From positions 496,001 to 560,000 of the forward strand of contig JAUTDP010000003.1 in the NCBI GenBank assembly GCA_033439795.1: DNA of 64,000 nucleotides, given 5' to 3'. Made by a program: the position numbers and the translations under genes. The DNA is from Sordaria brevicollis. Taxonomy: Eukaryota > Ascomycota > Sordariomycetes > Sordariales > Sordariaceae. The notes under the pieces were generated by a model that was not told the DNA's origin, made no database searches, and saw only the letters and a list, made by a program, of their open reading frames with translations. Positions 9,547 through 20,719 of this stretch are shown piece by piece. Within the stretch, counting starts at the first letter, position 1. Each line of letters begins with the position of its first letter.

Positions 9547-10811
9547 ATGGAGCTCGATCCCAAGTACGACGACTATGACTACCCTACCACCGCGCCCGTC
9601 GCGCAGGAGGGCCACCCCGGCCACTTGACTCCCCAGCAGCAGGCTCAGGTCAGCCAGCTTCGTCTGATGCTCGAGTCCGAGGGCTACACCAAGCGCCTCG
9701 ACACCCTTACGCTGGTATGCACAACTATCCATCCCGGCGGGAGAGACGGAGAAGAAGCAAAAGAAGAGGAATGAGGGGATGGTGGGATAAACAGGGTGCT
9801 AACACTTCTCCGCGATATAGCTCCGTTTCCTCCGTGCCCGCAAGTTCGATGTCAACCTCGCCAAGCAGATGTAAGCGCCATATCTACCTCTTTGCAACCG
9901 CCGCCAGGTCCGAAATAAACAAAGTGCTGACTATTTTACTCTGCAGGTTCGTCGAGTGCGAGAAGTGGAGGGCAGAGACCAAGCTTGACGAGACCGTCCC
10001 TGACTGGGAGTACCCCGAGAAGGAGGAAGTTTCCAAGTACTACCCCCAATACTACCACAAGACCGATAAGGTACGGCTACCAGTTTTCGTCGAATTCGAG
10101 AACAGGAAGGAAACAAGCTAACATGACGTTTTCCAGGATGGCCGCCCCGTCTACATCGAGCAGCTCGGCAAGATCGACCTGAACGCCATGTACAAGATCA
10201 CAACAGCCGAGCGCATGCTTACCAACCTGGCCGTCGAGTACGAGCGTCTCGCCGACCCCCGCCTGCCCGCCTGCTCGCGCAAGGCCGGCGTCCTCCTCGA
10301 GACGTGCTGCACCATCATGGACCTCAAGGGCGTCGGTCTGACCAAGGCCCCCCAGGTTTTCGGCTACGTCAAGCAGGCCTCGACCCTCTCGCAGAACTAC
10401 TACCCCGAGCGCCTCGGCAAGCTCTACCTCATCAACGCGCCCTGGGGCTTCAGCACCGTCTGGAACGTCATCAAGGCCTGGCTCGACCCCGTCACCGTCT
10501 CCAAGATCCACGTCCTCGGCGGCGGCTACACCAAGGAGCTCCTCGCGCAGGTCCCCGCCGAGAACCTCCCCAAGGAGTTTGGCGGTTCCTGCCAGTGCGC
10601 CGGCGGCTGCCACATGAGCGATATGGGCCCTTGGCGCGAGGAGCAGTGGGCTCGTCCCGCCAAGTGGGAGAAGAAGGCCGATGCTGCTGCCAAGCCCGCT
10701 GAGCCCGTCGCTGCTCCTGCGGCTGCTACCACCGAGGCTGCCGCTCCTGCCACCTCCGAGCCTGTCGTGGCTCCTACCGAGGCTGCCGCTCCTGCTCCCG
10801 CTGCCGCATAA
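9547..10811 (+). CDS. sec14: Sec14 phosphatidylinositol/phosphatidylcholine transfer protein
   Basis: This is a Sec14-type CRAL-TRIO lipid-binding protein that exchanges phosphatidylinositol and phosphatidylcholine and supports phosphoinositide signalling and secretion at the Golgi. Exons are 9547-9714, 9821-9870, 9947-10070 and 10137-10811, giving 338 residues. The CRAL-TRIO-N helical region includes LRFLRARKFDVNLAKQMF from residue 57. The lipid-binding fold follows, with DGRPVYIEQLGKIDL at 115, the conserved DLKGVGL, YYPERLGKLYLINAPWGF and the closing lid helices up to the PKEFGGSCQC motif. After about residue 293 a low-complexity Ala/Pro/Glu tail is added that the yeast protein lacks. Codon use is strongly C-ending, as in highly expressed genes of this genome. 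The start follows a CAACATGG context and matches the family N-terminus. Confidence 0.95.
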
Positions 10812-11538
10812 GAGGTGCAAAGTGGAAGTAGGTTGACGATGGCTTCTAGCATTCCGGAAGACGGTTCGAAGGGCAGCAAAGCGTTACCATGTAATCCGCC
10901 CAAGAGATGGCGACATTTTCGCCCGTGTGGGCAATGAAGGATATCATGGAACGGGGGGGTCTACTATATACGCTATGAAAGAAAGAGATATTCAGTTGTA
11001 ATGGGATGGGGAAGAAGGAGTTGGTTGTGTTTGCAGGGTATGGTATATACAAAGTGCGAATCGGATATGCATTTCCGGTTTTGAGTTCAGCACTTGGTGA
11101 TTTTTTACATTAGCGTATGTAGAAGAGAGAGTCCTGGCACCTTTTGTTCAAGGTGGTCTCGTTGGTATACACACGGATATACAATAGATTACTTGGTTGG
11201 CCGTCCATGTCTTGTTTCACGGAGGGGAATGAATTGAGATAAACTATAATGTCAACGCAAATGGCACTCATTAGATTCCTTCTGGTGCACTGTAGGATAA
11301 TCAAATGTTGATTTTGATATGCCGGCCAATATCTTGGCCACAGTCATACGCCCTGAACTCCAATACCAAAGCTAGCCGCTCAAATTTTACACCGTAAACA
11401 AACAATGCCCTTTCAACAAACTCCAATATGCTTGCTCGAAAGAACCAATACTTGCTCCCCATATCACCAACACCAACACCTTATAACAGAGTCCACTGCA
11501 CTGAACCAACCACCAACCAACTCACCGCCACCGACAAT
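10812..11538. other. Convergent intergenic region, sec14 and mis14
   Basis: This is the shared 3' region between two convergent genes. No gene is seen. Confidence 0.6.
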
Positions 11539-12484
11539 CTACCTCCCCTCCCCAGACGCACCAACAACATACCCCCCCGCAACCCTCGCCCTCTCCATCC
11601 TCGCCACCGTGGCCGGCATCTGGCTCTTCAGCCTCCTCAACGCCTCAACCGCTTTCCCAAACCCATCCTCTATTCCTTCCTGCCTCTCCATCACACTCCT
11701 CCCCCCTTGCCCATCCCCTTGTCCCTCTCCATCACCACCTATTTCCTCCCCTTGTTCCCCTGCGAGAGAGGGTAACAACCCCTCCAAAGCCTTTCTCCCA
11801 CTCAAAACCCCCTCTTCAATAACCCTCTGCTTAGCAGCCTCCAACGCCTTCTGGTCTTCTTCGGCCTGGCGAGCAAGAGATTGGGCGAAGGAGGAAGCGG
11901 TGGAGGCAGGCACGCGTCGTTTGAGAAGGGCTATGGACCGTAAAAGATCTTCTTCTTCGCGCGCTAGGGATTCGAGGCGGGAGCGTTTGCGGGGGTCGAA
12001 GGGTTCGTATTCTTCTTGGGGTTTTTGTTTTTTGGACCTTGTGTTCTTTGTGATTTTGGATTTTGATTTCTTGGTGGTGGTGGGTTTGCGGCCGTTGGTT
12101 GTGGCTGGGGAATTGAGTGGTGAGGAAGGGAGGGAAAGGAACTCAGAAGGGTCGGAGACGGGGAGGCCGTTAATGCTGATATTTGGGGCGACGAGGGTGA
12201 AGGTTTTTGTTATGTACTGTTTTTTGTTTCGTCGTTAGTACACTGGTGAATGAAACGGGGGGAAGGGGGAAGCAAGCTTGGGGGGGAGGGGAGCGTACAT
12301 CATTAACCAACCCCTCTATCCTCACTCTTAGTTCATCCTCTTCATCGTCCTCCCGAGCGCTGTCAACAGGCGGGAAAGCGGCGTTGATGCTATCGGCTGC
12401 GGCGCGGCGCACGTTGTCGATTAGGTAGGTGAAGTCTTCGGGCGATTGGAGCTCGATTCGGCGGTGGACTGTGGAGGATTCCAT
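11539..12484 (-). CDS. mis14: Kinetochore protein Mis14/Nsl1-like (MIND complex)
   Basis: Two exons on the minus strand (12484-12299 and 12216-11539, intron 82 bases) give a 287-residue protein. The N-terminus has the Mis14/Nsl1 signature HRRIELQSPEDFTYLIDNVR, followed by an acidic loop and RVRIEGLVND. The family forms the Mis12/MIND complex that joins the inner kinetochore to the Ndc80 microtubule binder. The middle contains a basic Ser/Lys-rich segment (KKSKSKITKNTRSKK), and the C-terminal half is predicted helical with a central Gly/Gln-rich insert (GGDGEGQGDGQGG). The donor GTACGC and acceptor CAG are clear and joining is phase 0. A 277-codon frame on the opposite strand is a shadow. The assignment is from the N-terminal motif and overall layout; the rest of the family is poorly conserved. 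Confidence 0.8.
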
Positions 12485-13208
12485 CTCCGTTTGTTGGGCG
12501 CGCGCGAGTGTGTGTCGCGAGTGGTTTGCGTTGGCGGTATCGCGCGCGATTGGGGGTGGTGACGGGTTGTAGAGAACTTCGAGAATTACCTCTACGGTGT
12601 CGCGAGCAAGAAGTTTGGTGTGTGATTGAAGCAGTCGACTTGTTGAATTGCACGGATCGTAGGTAACAAAAGCGACTGGAGCTCAAGCTGTCGACAATGA
12701 GAGATAGCTGGCGGTTGCGTTTTGGTGATCAATTGCGTCGCGAATTCGGGAGATTGTCTTTTCTTTGCGTCGCGGAAAGAAGGCGTCCTATTTCTCGGTC
12801 GTGATCGCTTCTCTTTGGTCGCGTTGATTGTTTGGTGAGTTAACCGATATATCGTTTGGTGAAGTGATGTTGAGCAGCTGCTGAAGTGTCTCGTGAAATG
12901 CTGATGATGATTTGTTTACAGTACTTTCACATTCAGTTCCAGAAGTCCCACGCAACCCACCTCACTTCAACCTCCCGTCCCTGCCCGCGCCGCGCCCGCA
13001 CGTTGCACCCCATCGCATCAGATCAAATGGACCTCTCTTATCGATAAGAAGCTTCTAACATGAGTGGATCCGTGACATCGGCGGACACTAACCCGAATCT
13101 GGCCACCGGTCCTAAACGGTCCCCACTTGGCACCAACGCTTGGTGGATCCCCCCAAAGCCGAAATGGCGGGGCTTCGTTGGCTTGGCTCTGGGCGTCTGG
13201 GGCTGGTG

Positions 13209-13530
13209 TACAGTAATTTCCCCTGTTCGTGCATCTAATCCGGGACGGCAATTTGTATGCATTTACGAGGCTCATGCATTTACATTCCTATGCCAAGCCT
13301 TTGAAGGCCCTATAGCATAGAGTTTCCAGGGCGCTTTGAAGGTATTTAAGCCTAAATATAACCCTGAAAAGCGTCCTTATAAGTGCATACCCACCAAAAA
13401 TCTCACCAATTGACATGCAAATAGCTTTTATACAAATCCTCATACTAAATAATTGCGGCCAGACTTTCTTAAGCATTTAGAAGGGTTTATGCATTTTCAG
13501 GTGCATGCACGAACAGGGGAAATTACTGTA
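13209..13530. mobile_element. MITE-like element with perfect 26-base terminal inverted repeats
   Basis: The left end 13209-13234 and the right end 13505-13530 are exact reverse complements over 26 bases, reading inward TACAGTAATTTCCCCTGTTC followed by GTGCAT. The element is 322 bases long, has no coding frame and is bounded by TA on both sides. A CAGT-type end next to a TA target is typical of non-autonomous derivatives of the Tc1/mariner-pogo superfamily. The perfect identity of the ends suggests recent insertion or selection on transposase binding. The superfamily assignment is inference from the ends alone. Confidence 0.75.
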
Positions 13531-14017
13531 AGTTGCGGTTGCAGGCAGGAGTGCCCGGCATCGATTCGTTCATTTAATGATCGCTGTTGGCCAACAAGGT
13601 GCCGCCGTCAGGAAACACCTTTTGAAACATCAGACAGCCAGGCTTTATGCAACTGCGAACTGCACTTTCTCGAGACAAGCGTTATGCAGCCGGAATTGCC
13701 TGATTGATTTGGTTTCTGCCTTGCTTAGTTTCTACATGCTGCTGCTGATGCGAAACCTTCAGTCTCATGGTAGATGCAATGTCAGCGTTCATCGTGGACC
13801 CTGCGTTTCAACATCAATTAGAGATGAAAAGATGCTGAACAATATATCTTATTACCCATGACATTGACAGAATATTTCTTTGTCTTCAAATACCATGGGA
13901 TGGCGGTAGCACGGCAAAACACTCTCTCGAAGCATACCGGGATCAAGGTCTCATGGCCATGTGTAACAGAACAAAATCGAAGGAATTCTATGCAAGTATT
14001 CGAGACTTTGATAAACA

Positions 14018-14296
14018 TACCGTAGAAACTCGCGAAACCTAGAATTGTCCCAGAGGTCTAAGGGTGCTGAAGTCTAGCATATAGAAGTAAATTACTGCCA
14101 CTGTCGGCCCGCATTTCATACCTGCAAATGTATGTCAGTTAAGGTGGAGGGCGATATTTCTATGACAATGCTAATCTGGCAGGGTGTAATGGGCACATAT
14201 GCGACTACATGCGGATGCCCCTATTACCCTACACAGACCTTACGCTAGACTTCTGAGGGAAAAGGACAATTCTAGGTTTTACGAGTTTCTACGGTA
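14018..14296. mobile_element. MITE-like element with 33-base terminal inverted repeats
   Basis: The ends 14018-14050 and 14264-14296 are inverted repeats matching at 31 of 33 positions (TACCGTAGAAACTCG..AAACC then TAGAATTGTCC). The two mismatches are adjacent transitions, CG against TA. A further inverted block, GAAGTCTAGC near 14069-14078 against GCTAGACTTC near 14244-14253, continues the symmetry inward. The element is 279 bases, non-coding and flanked by TA. It is unrelated in sequence to the element 490 bases to its left. Confidence 0.72.
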
Positions 14297-15036
14297 TTTG
14301 TACGCCCAGGAGGCCTAGGCTCCGGCCGGTCATGTTGCACTTTATTCTGTCTTAACTTTTGTATGGATAACGTGCAATTCATGAAGTGAGTAGCTTGCAC
14401 GGTCAAAAGGCCTATCATGTGAAGAGTGGAAAATGATATTTGCGAGGGATGATACCCTATAAGAATAAGTCAAAGTATTGCCCCAGGACTCCGTGAGGAT
14501 CTGAAGGTAGTGCTTGACAGAGATGATTTGAAACCCAGTGTTACCGACGCCCAAGAAACCGAATACCATACCTGACAGAAGACACCCATGATAGATTATT
14601 CCCTCCTCCCAGCCCACGCTTCCCAATTTGACAAAACTCCGGCCATAACCTCCATGACTTGACTCAGTGACATCTGTGTTCGAAGTGTGTATCCCGACCC
14701 GACCACGCAGGAGTGTCATCTTGTTATCTCCTCGCCAGTGTATTTCACCCTATGGTAGAGTGGTCCATGGTTCCAATGAACCACTCGGGTAGTTTGAGAC
14801 CGTGAGGTGTAGGCGCCAAAACACCTAAAACCGAAAATACATGTAAAAAGGAAACATGCCGTAAACGCCGTGATCCGTGGAAGAAAGAAAAGGTTGGAAG
14901 CCGATATCTCGTGAGAATGAGACAGGTCTATGTTGTGAACGACGCTTTGTAGCCGGATGATTGTTGAATTACAATGTGTGTTTGGTGATGATGGTCACTC
15001 GCTTGTCGAGTGCAGTTGTCGTGTGTCGCCATGAGT

Positions 15037-15624
15037 TTACTGGGGCAAGATCTTCTTGATCTCTTCGTCGGTCAGGATGATCTCGTGGATCGGGTCTCGA
15101 CGGTTCTCGAGCGGGATGTAGTCGTAGTCGACATAGGATGGTAGGAAGATTTCGGGGTTCCATGCGAAACCTTGGCTCGAGGAGAGGTAGGAGATCTGCG
15201 TTGAACAAGGTTAGCTAAAGGTTTACTTGAGGAAATGGAACAGAATGCAACATACCAACTCTGGTGGCCCATCCCTATCCTCGGCGATATTGATGGTGGT
15301 GCATTCCTGCTTGGAAATGGCCGGACCTGGAAGCTAGTGTTAGCTACGTTCGTGATGCATATATGTACGACTATGCAGGCCGATGTCGCTATCTGCATGA
15401 TAGTTCAACAAAATAATATACTTACTCAAAAGACTAGGACGACGAGCATGCAACAGTGTCTTTTTCGTCGTCGTCGAGGTAGGAGAGGAAGAAGGATGAG
15501 ATGGTTCGGGTGAGGTGGAATATGACGACCCCGGTGACGAGCTCCCACCAGCGTTATCGGACTGGCGACGTTCAATATCCATGGCGGATGGTGGCGGTGC
15601 GGGGATGGGGATGGAAGAGGACAT
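15037..15624 (-). CDS. Small conserved-looking protein of unknown function
   Basis: Three exons on the minus strand (15624-15426, 15326-15256, 15195-15037) give 142 residues with clean GT/AG junctions. The first 65 residues are Ser/Pro/Thr-rich and probably disordered (SSSIPIPAPPPSAMDIERRQ; a run of short SSP and TTT tracts). The C-terminal half is ordered-looking and acidic/aromatic: SKQECTTINIAEDRDGPPEL, then AWNPEIFLPSYVDYDYIP and a tail IHEIILTDEEIKKILPQ. The contrast between a simple N-terminus and a tight C-terminus suggests a short conserved motif region. I do not recognise the family. The frame is open further upstream (to 15903), so an N-terminal extension is possible, but the ATG at 15624 is the first with a coding-like sequence after it. 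Confidence 0.6.
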
Positions 15625-17777
15625 GGCGGGTATTTGAGGTTGTTGGTAATAGTTGACGGGGAAGAAGGAAGGTGAGCCGACAAGAGGTGATGATTTGGGA
15701 CGCTTTAAACGGTTGGTAGTTTCAGTTGGGTCGGTGTTGTTGGCCGACACTCTGTTACACAAAGCGAGCCTGACGAGTGGGATCTGGAGCTGGCGGGGGA
15801 GAGAAGTCGCTTCAGGTAAGGTATGGTAATTGGTGGTAAGATTGTCTATGCTGCATAAAGTGTTGTGTCGTCGCCAACCAAAGTGCTGAAGGCGCAGGTG
15901 CACCGGGATAGAGGAATCATCAATTCGAGGACACTGTATGGGAGAAGGCAGAAGAGCGAGGCACTGTTCAAGATCAAGTTGGACAAGACAAGGTGAAGAG
16001 AGAAGATGAAGGCGGGATTGATGATGCGGCGGTGTCGAGTGTGAGTGTTTAGTTGATGGAGATCAGGTGAAAGATGAATGAGGTATAGGTAGGTATAGGT
16101 AGATTTCATAGGCAGACAAAGAAACGAGGGAAAGGAAGAAGCAGGAGGTAACGGCAGATCGGAGGAGGCGGAGGTGTACAGTGACTAATAAGGCGATCCG
16201 AAAGTGGTGAAAGTGGTGACTCTACAAGAAGATGGGGTTGTTGGGCGTTTCCTGGTCCGTACCCCCGGTTTCCCCAAATTCATCATCCATGGAATATGAC
16301 ACGCACGGGATTGCGCCCGGGAAGGAGTTGAAAGAAAGGGACTCTTTCTCCTGCGTAATAGGGGACCTGAACTACTGTACGTAACTTGACTTTCAGTATA
16401 TTGCCCTGGATTCACGTTGTCTGGATCTTGGTTCTTATTGTTCCGAAGATTCACACCGAACCACGCCGGATGACGGGAGCCCTCACTTCTCCATATCGCA
16501 ACATGTTGACCAGTCAAATTTACACTCTACAACTAGCAAGAACTATATCGACTTGAAACACCCCGCGATTTGCAACCCAGGTCTCTACTCACTCCCCTCT
16601 CACATCATATGCTTTTCAACTTCGCAATCTCTCTTCACCACCACCTCAACGGCGCTGGTGCGTTCAGACTTCAGACGGGCCCCGGCCTCGCAAGGATGTG
16701 TTAGTTAAACACGGGATGCAGGGTGGCATGGTGACCACAACAGCATATCATCGCCGCATCATTCGATCCGAAGCAGTGGAGAACTTTGTATCGGCCGTCT
16801 TCGGAATGACAACTTGATCCCTTATCTGATATGGAAACCTATCAAGGTCAAGTTGTTGGCTGAGAAGAAACGAGAAAGATCAGGGTCGATTTCCACTTAT
16901 ACGCCCAAAGAACCAGGCCGTAAAGAGTAAGTGATGCTGCCGATGACTTTCACGGTGCCAGCCAGTCGCAACAGGAGGTCTGTCATATTCGACATTCACA
17001 AACTGGCTTGCACCACATCGGACATTGCGATGGTATTATGCGAAGCATATCAACCATGAAGTTCACGAAGTTGATAAGTTACGACGGAGGACAACAGTCG
17101 ACAAGCCGGGCTGGCCGTCAAGGTGACACTTCGTGACGCCCAGCAAGGGTCGGTACCCGTGTGCATGTGGGGTTGAAGGCTGGAGTCGCTCAACTGCGAT
17201 GGTGGCACTCAAGTGGAGCTCAACTTGCATTGGGGGTGGAGCCACCAGCAAGGCTCCCGCTTCAATCCAATCTGCACTGTCCACCACTCATCCCTTGACA
17301 CTGTCCAGCAGCCCCACTTGCAGCTTGAACGACCTCTCGCTCTCTCTACAAGAAAAGAGCTGTGCGTGGTGAGAATCTTCGCTGTTCTTATCAGTTATCT
17401 GTAACAGAAAGGCACCGTATGCCGTGCACGGTAACCCACTTCAACTGCCAGAAAGAGTCCATACAGCCAATCACAGTGCCCCTTGCAGCCCCCGGCAACC
17501 CAGGCTCCAGATGAATGACGAGCCACAGCCAGCCCAGCTTGCTGTTAGCAACAACGACCACTGCATCAGCGACTGCTAGCACCGACAACCACGCGCGCCA
17601 CAAGCCCAGGCGAACCTCAACGACGACAACAGAACAACAAGGAACATCACCATTCAACCGCTTCCCCAAAGCCACCCGACGTTAATCACATCTGCGCAGC
17701 TGAGCGCCTCGCGACAACAATACACGGAGCATATCGAAATACCCATTTAATACCTTCAACCAGACAAATCCGCCAAG
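15625..17777. other. Divergent upstream region of the small gene and rpt3
   Basis: No supported gene in about 2.1 kb. It holds the two divergent promoters and leaders. Short frames lack coding character. Confidence 0.55.
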
Positions 17778-19178
17778 ATGGGCGACGTCCTCGTCGAGAC
17801 CCCGGCCAGCTTGCCCCAGTCCCAGAAGAAGTCCGCCCCTTCGGCCATCCCTAATATCGAGACCTTCGAGGGCGTATCAACAGAAGGCGGCGATGACTAC
17901 ATTACTCTCAAGAAGCTACAAAGGCAGCTCGAGTACATCAAGCTGCAGGAGGAATACATCAAGGATGAGCAGAGGTATGGCCACCGTAGAAGCTCCCTCG
18001 GCTGAGAGCTTGGTGAGGAGGGGCTGACAGACATGGTATCTTGCAGGAGCTTGAAGCGCGAGCTTGTTCGCGCTCAGGAGGAGATCAAGAGGATTCAAAG
18101 TGTCCCCTTGGTCATTGGACAGTTTATGGAAGCTATCGATCAAAAGTATGGCCTCCCAGTAACCAACCCCTTCTTCCTTGAGAACTGCCCAAACTAACCC
18201 TCCAACAGCACGGGTATCGTCCAGTCCAGTACCGGCTCCAACTACGTCGTCCGTATCCTTTCGACCCTCGATCGCGAACTCTTGAAGCCGTCGTCCTCCG
18301 TGGCCCTCCACCGCCACTCTAATGCCGTCGTCGATATCTTGCCGCCCGAGGCCGACTCTTCCATCGCCATGCTTGGTGTCGACGAGAAGCCCGACGTAAC
18401 ATACGCCGATGTTGGCGGTTTGGACATGCAAAAGCAGGAAATCCGGGAAGCCGTCGAGCTGCCCCTAACACACTTCGACCTCTACAAGCAGATCGGCATT
18501 GACCCCCCGCGCGGTGTCTTGCTGTATGGTCCTCCCGGTACCGGCAAGACGATGTTGGTCAAGGCGGTCGCCAATTCAACGACGGCAAACTTCATCCGCG
18601 TCGTCGGCTCCGAGTTCGTACAAAAGTACCTCGGCGAGGGTCCGCGCATGGTGCGCGACGTGTTCCGCATGGCGCGCGAGAACGCGCCCGCCATTATCTT
18701 CATTGACGAGATCGATGCTATCGCCACGAAGCGTTTCGATGCCCAGACCGGTGCCGATCGCGAGGTGCAGCGTATTCTTTTGGAACTGCTTAACCAGATG
18801 GACGGTTTCGACCAGACGGCCAACGTCAAGGTCATCATGGCCACCAATCGCGCCGATACCCTCGACCCGGCCTTGCTCCGTCCCGGTCGTCTCGATCGCA
18901 AGATTGAGTTCCCCAACCTGCGCGATCGTCGCGAGCGCCGTCTCATTTTCACCACCATTGCTAGCAAGATGAGCTTGGCTCCCGAGGTCGATCTTGATAG
19001 CTTGATTGTGCGCAATGATCCCCTCAGTGGTGCCGTCATTGCGGCGATCATGCAGGAGGCGGGTCTGCGCGCGGTACGGAAGAACAGGTATAACATCATC
19101 CAGGCTGATTTGGAGGATGCGTATAGCAGCCAGGTGAAGGGCACGAGCGACGAGAACAAGTTTGATTTCTACAAATAA
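17778..19178 (+). CDS. rpt3: 26S proteasome regulatory ATPase subunit Rpt3 (6B)
   Basis: This AAA-ATPase is one of the six subunits of the proteasome base ring that unfold substrates and thread them into the 20S core. Exons 17778-17974, 18047-18145 and 18209-19178 give 421 residues. An N-terminal coiled coil ([20 protein letters not shown]) is followed by the OB domain and the AAA module with Walker A GPPGTGKT at 206-213, Walker B IIFIDE at 261-266, the second region of homology ending [13 protein letters not shown], and the C-terminal HbYX-type tail DFYK. The SRH and the sequence [20 protein letters not shown] identify Rpt3 among the Rpt paralogues. The family length is matched closely. Codon use is mostly C-ending throughout. 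Confidence 0.97.
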
Positions 19179-20719
19179 GCTGTCGGCTGCGTGGCTGGGG
19201 TGTCTGGTGGGATGGATGCATGGGAGGAATATGGAGGCAGATTGCTAGTAGCGGCTGGAGCCATGCATGCCGCGTGCTTTCGGGGAATAGAGAAAGCGCC
19301 CGAATCATCGTATAGGAAAAAGAAGGCACGAAAACCATTCATAGAAGGCGAAGCAAATCTGTACACTAGCGGATAACGTCCAGGATGGCATCATCGTATA
19401 TAAGTGCGTGCTTGTCTGGAGCTGCTTCCACTGAATATGCAGTGCTAGCGAATAGCAAAACCATAAAGTTATCCTGGCTCTCACTCATCATCTTCTCAAT
19501 CGAGGATAACTGCGTGCGACAACAAGTCCTTATCAGTACGAGCCACAAACGCAACTTGTTGGCCTCTCCTCGTTCACATACTTCAACAACGTCAACGTTT
19601 TCGTCACCCTTGATGAATGAGAAAATGATGTTATAACTGAAATGATCTATGCTGGGGGTATATCCTCCCTCCCTTGCTCCATCCCTCCCTCCCGCCCTCC
19701 CGCCCCTCATCTTATTCTCCTTACACTTCCTTACACGCTTTTTCATCCTGGGACACGCACCCTGTGACACGATGACTGATACTCGTACTCGAAAACAAGG
19801 GGGAAATAATACATGCTGATTGCTTTAGAAAGAAAGGGAAAATCACACTTGAAGAAAACAGGGACTGTGAGGAAATAAGAGGTGATGATGATGGGTGGAT
19901 AAGAAGGGTCGATGATGAGGCATGAAAATAGGAAGACATGTGAAATGTTTCTTACATGGTCAAGGAACAAACCGAAGGGAAAAAGGAAAACCCCTTCCTG
20001 TCCATCTATCCTTGCTGTTTCCTGTTTCCTGACTGTTCCTGTAATGGCCTGCTTTTTCCTCTTTCCTCTTTCTGATCCCTGTCGTGATCCTATAACCTGC
20101 CTGCCGGTCCGGTCCGTCTATGTTGGTGTCGGAAAAATGAAAACAGTGAAAAGAAAACAATACTCAAAGCTTGCTTGGTAAGCCTCCTTCTCTCTTACTC
20201 TTTTCACATTTGGCGCCCATACTGTTCGGCACCCCTTCGCTCCTTTCTCTTACATCGTGGTTCTTCTTCTCTTACACCTCGGCCTTTAAATTTGACACGC
20301 CCCATCCAGCCTTTGCGTGCGTGTGCTGCCTGCCGGGTTCATTAATTCATTACCCATTACTTCTTATGGTCTCCTTTCTCCCGTTCGTCGTACACAGTAC
20401 CGCATATTCGGCGTTCTGACTTTGCTGCACTTTTGCTGCTTGTGATGCTGTCGTTGGTGGGGAGACTTCTTATGATGTTGAAGTCAAGTTGTTGTTACAC
20501 ACGGGCCGTCTTTGGACCGTTGTATGGTGGTGGTTTTGTGTGAGGTCGGGTTTATTGATAGGTAGGTTTGGTGTCGATCGTGATCTTTCTTTTCTCTGTA
20601 GGTCCACGGGATGAATGATACCCACGGCGCCAATTGCTGCCCATCCGAAGTGATGTAAGTAATGTGGTGGTTGTTCTCTGCAAGCCCTTCCATCCTGGAA
20701 GGCTCTCCCTCTCAGAGTC
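19179..20719. other. Convergent intergenic region, rpt3 and lst7
   Basis: This is the 3' region of two convergent genes, about 1.5 kb and pyrimidine-rich. No gene is seen. Confidence 0.55.

Larger units (their letters stand above)
12485..15036. other. Intergenic region with two inserted repeat elements
   Basis: The region lies upstream of mis14 and downstream of the small minus-strand gene. No coding region is supported. It holds two unrelated inverted-repeat elements (listed separately), with unassigned sequence between and after them. Confidence 0.6.

Noticed and set aside
11405..12238. 277-codon plus-strand frame
   Set aside because: Overlaps the Mis14-like gene, which has a recognisable motif and clean introns on the opposite strand.
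12950..13208. 86-codon frame from 13060 with a short hydrophobic stretch
   Set aside because: It runs into the MITE-like element at 13209 and has no support from splice sites or motifs.
14755..14790. Short hairpin (GAGTGGT ... ACCACTC)
   Set aside because: A seven-base stem is too short to be more than chance here, with no T tract or tRNA features.
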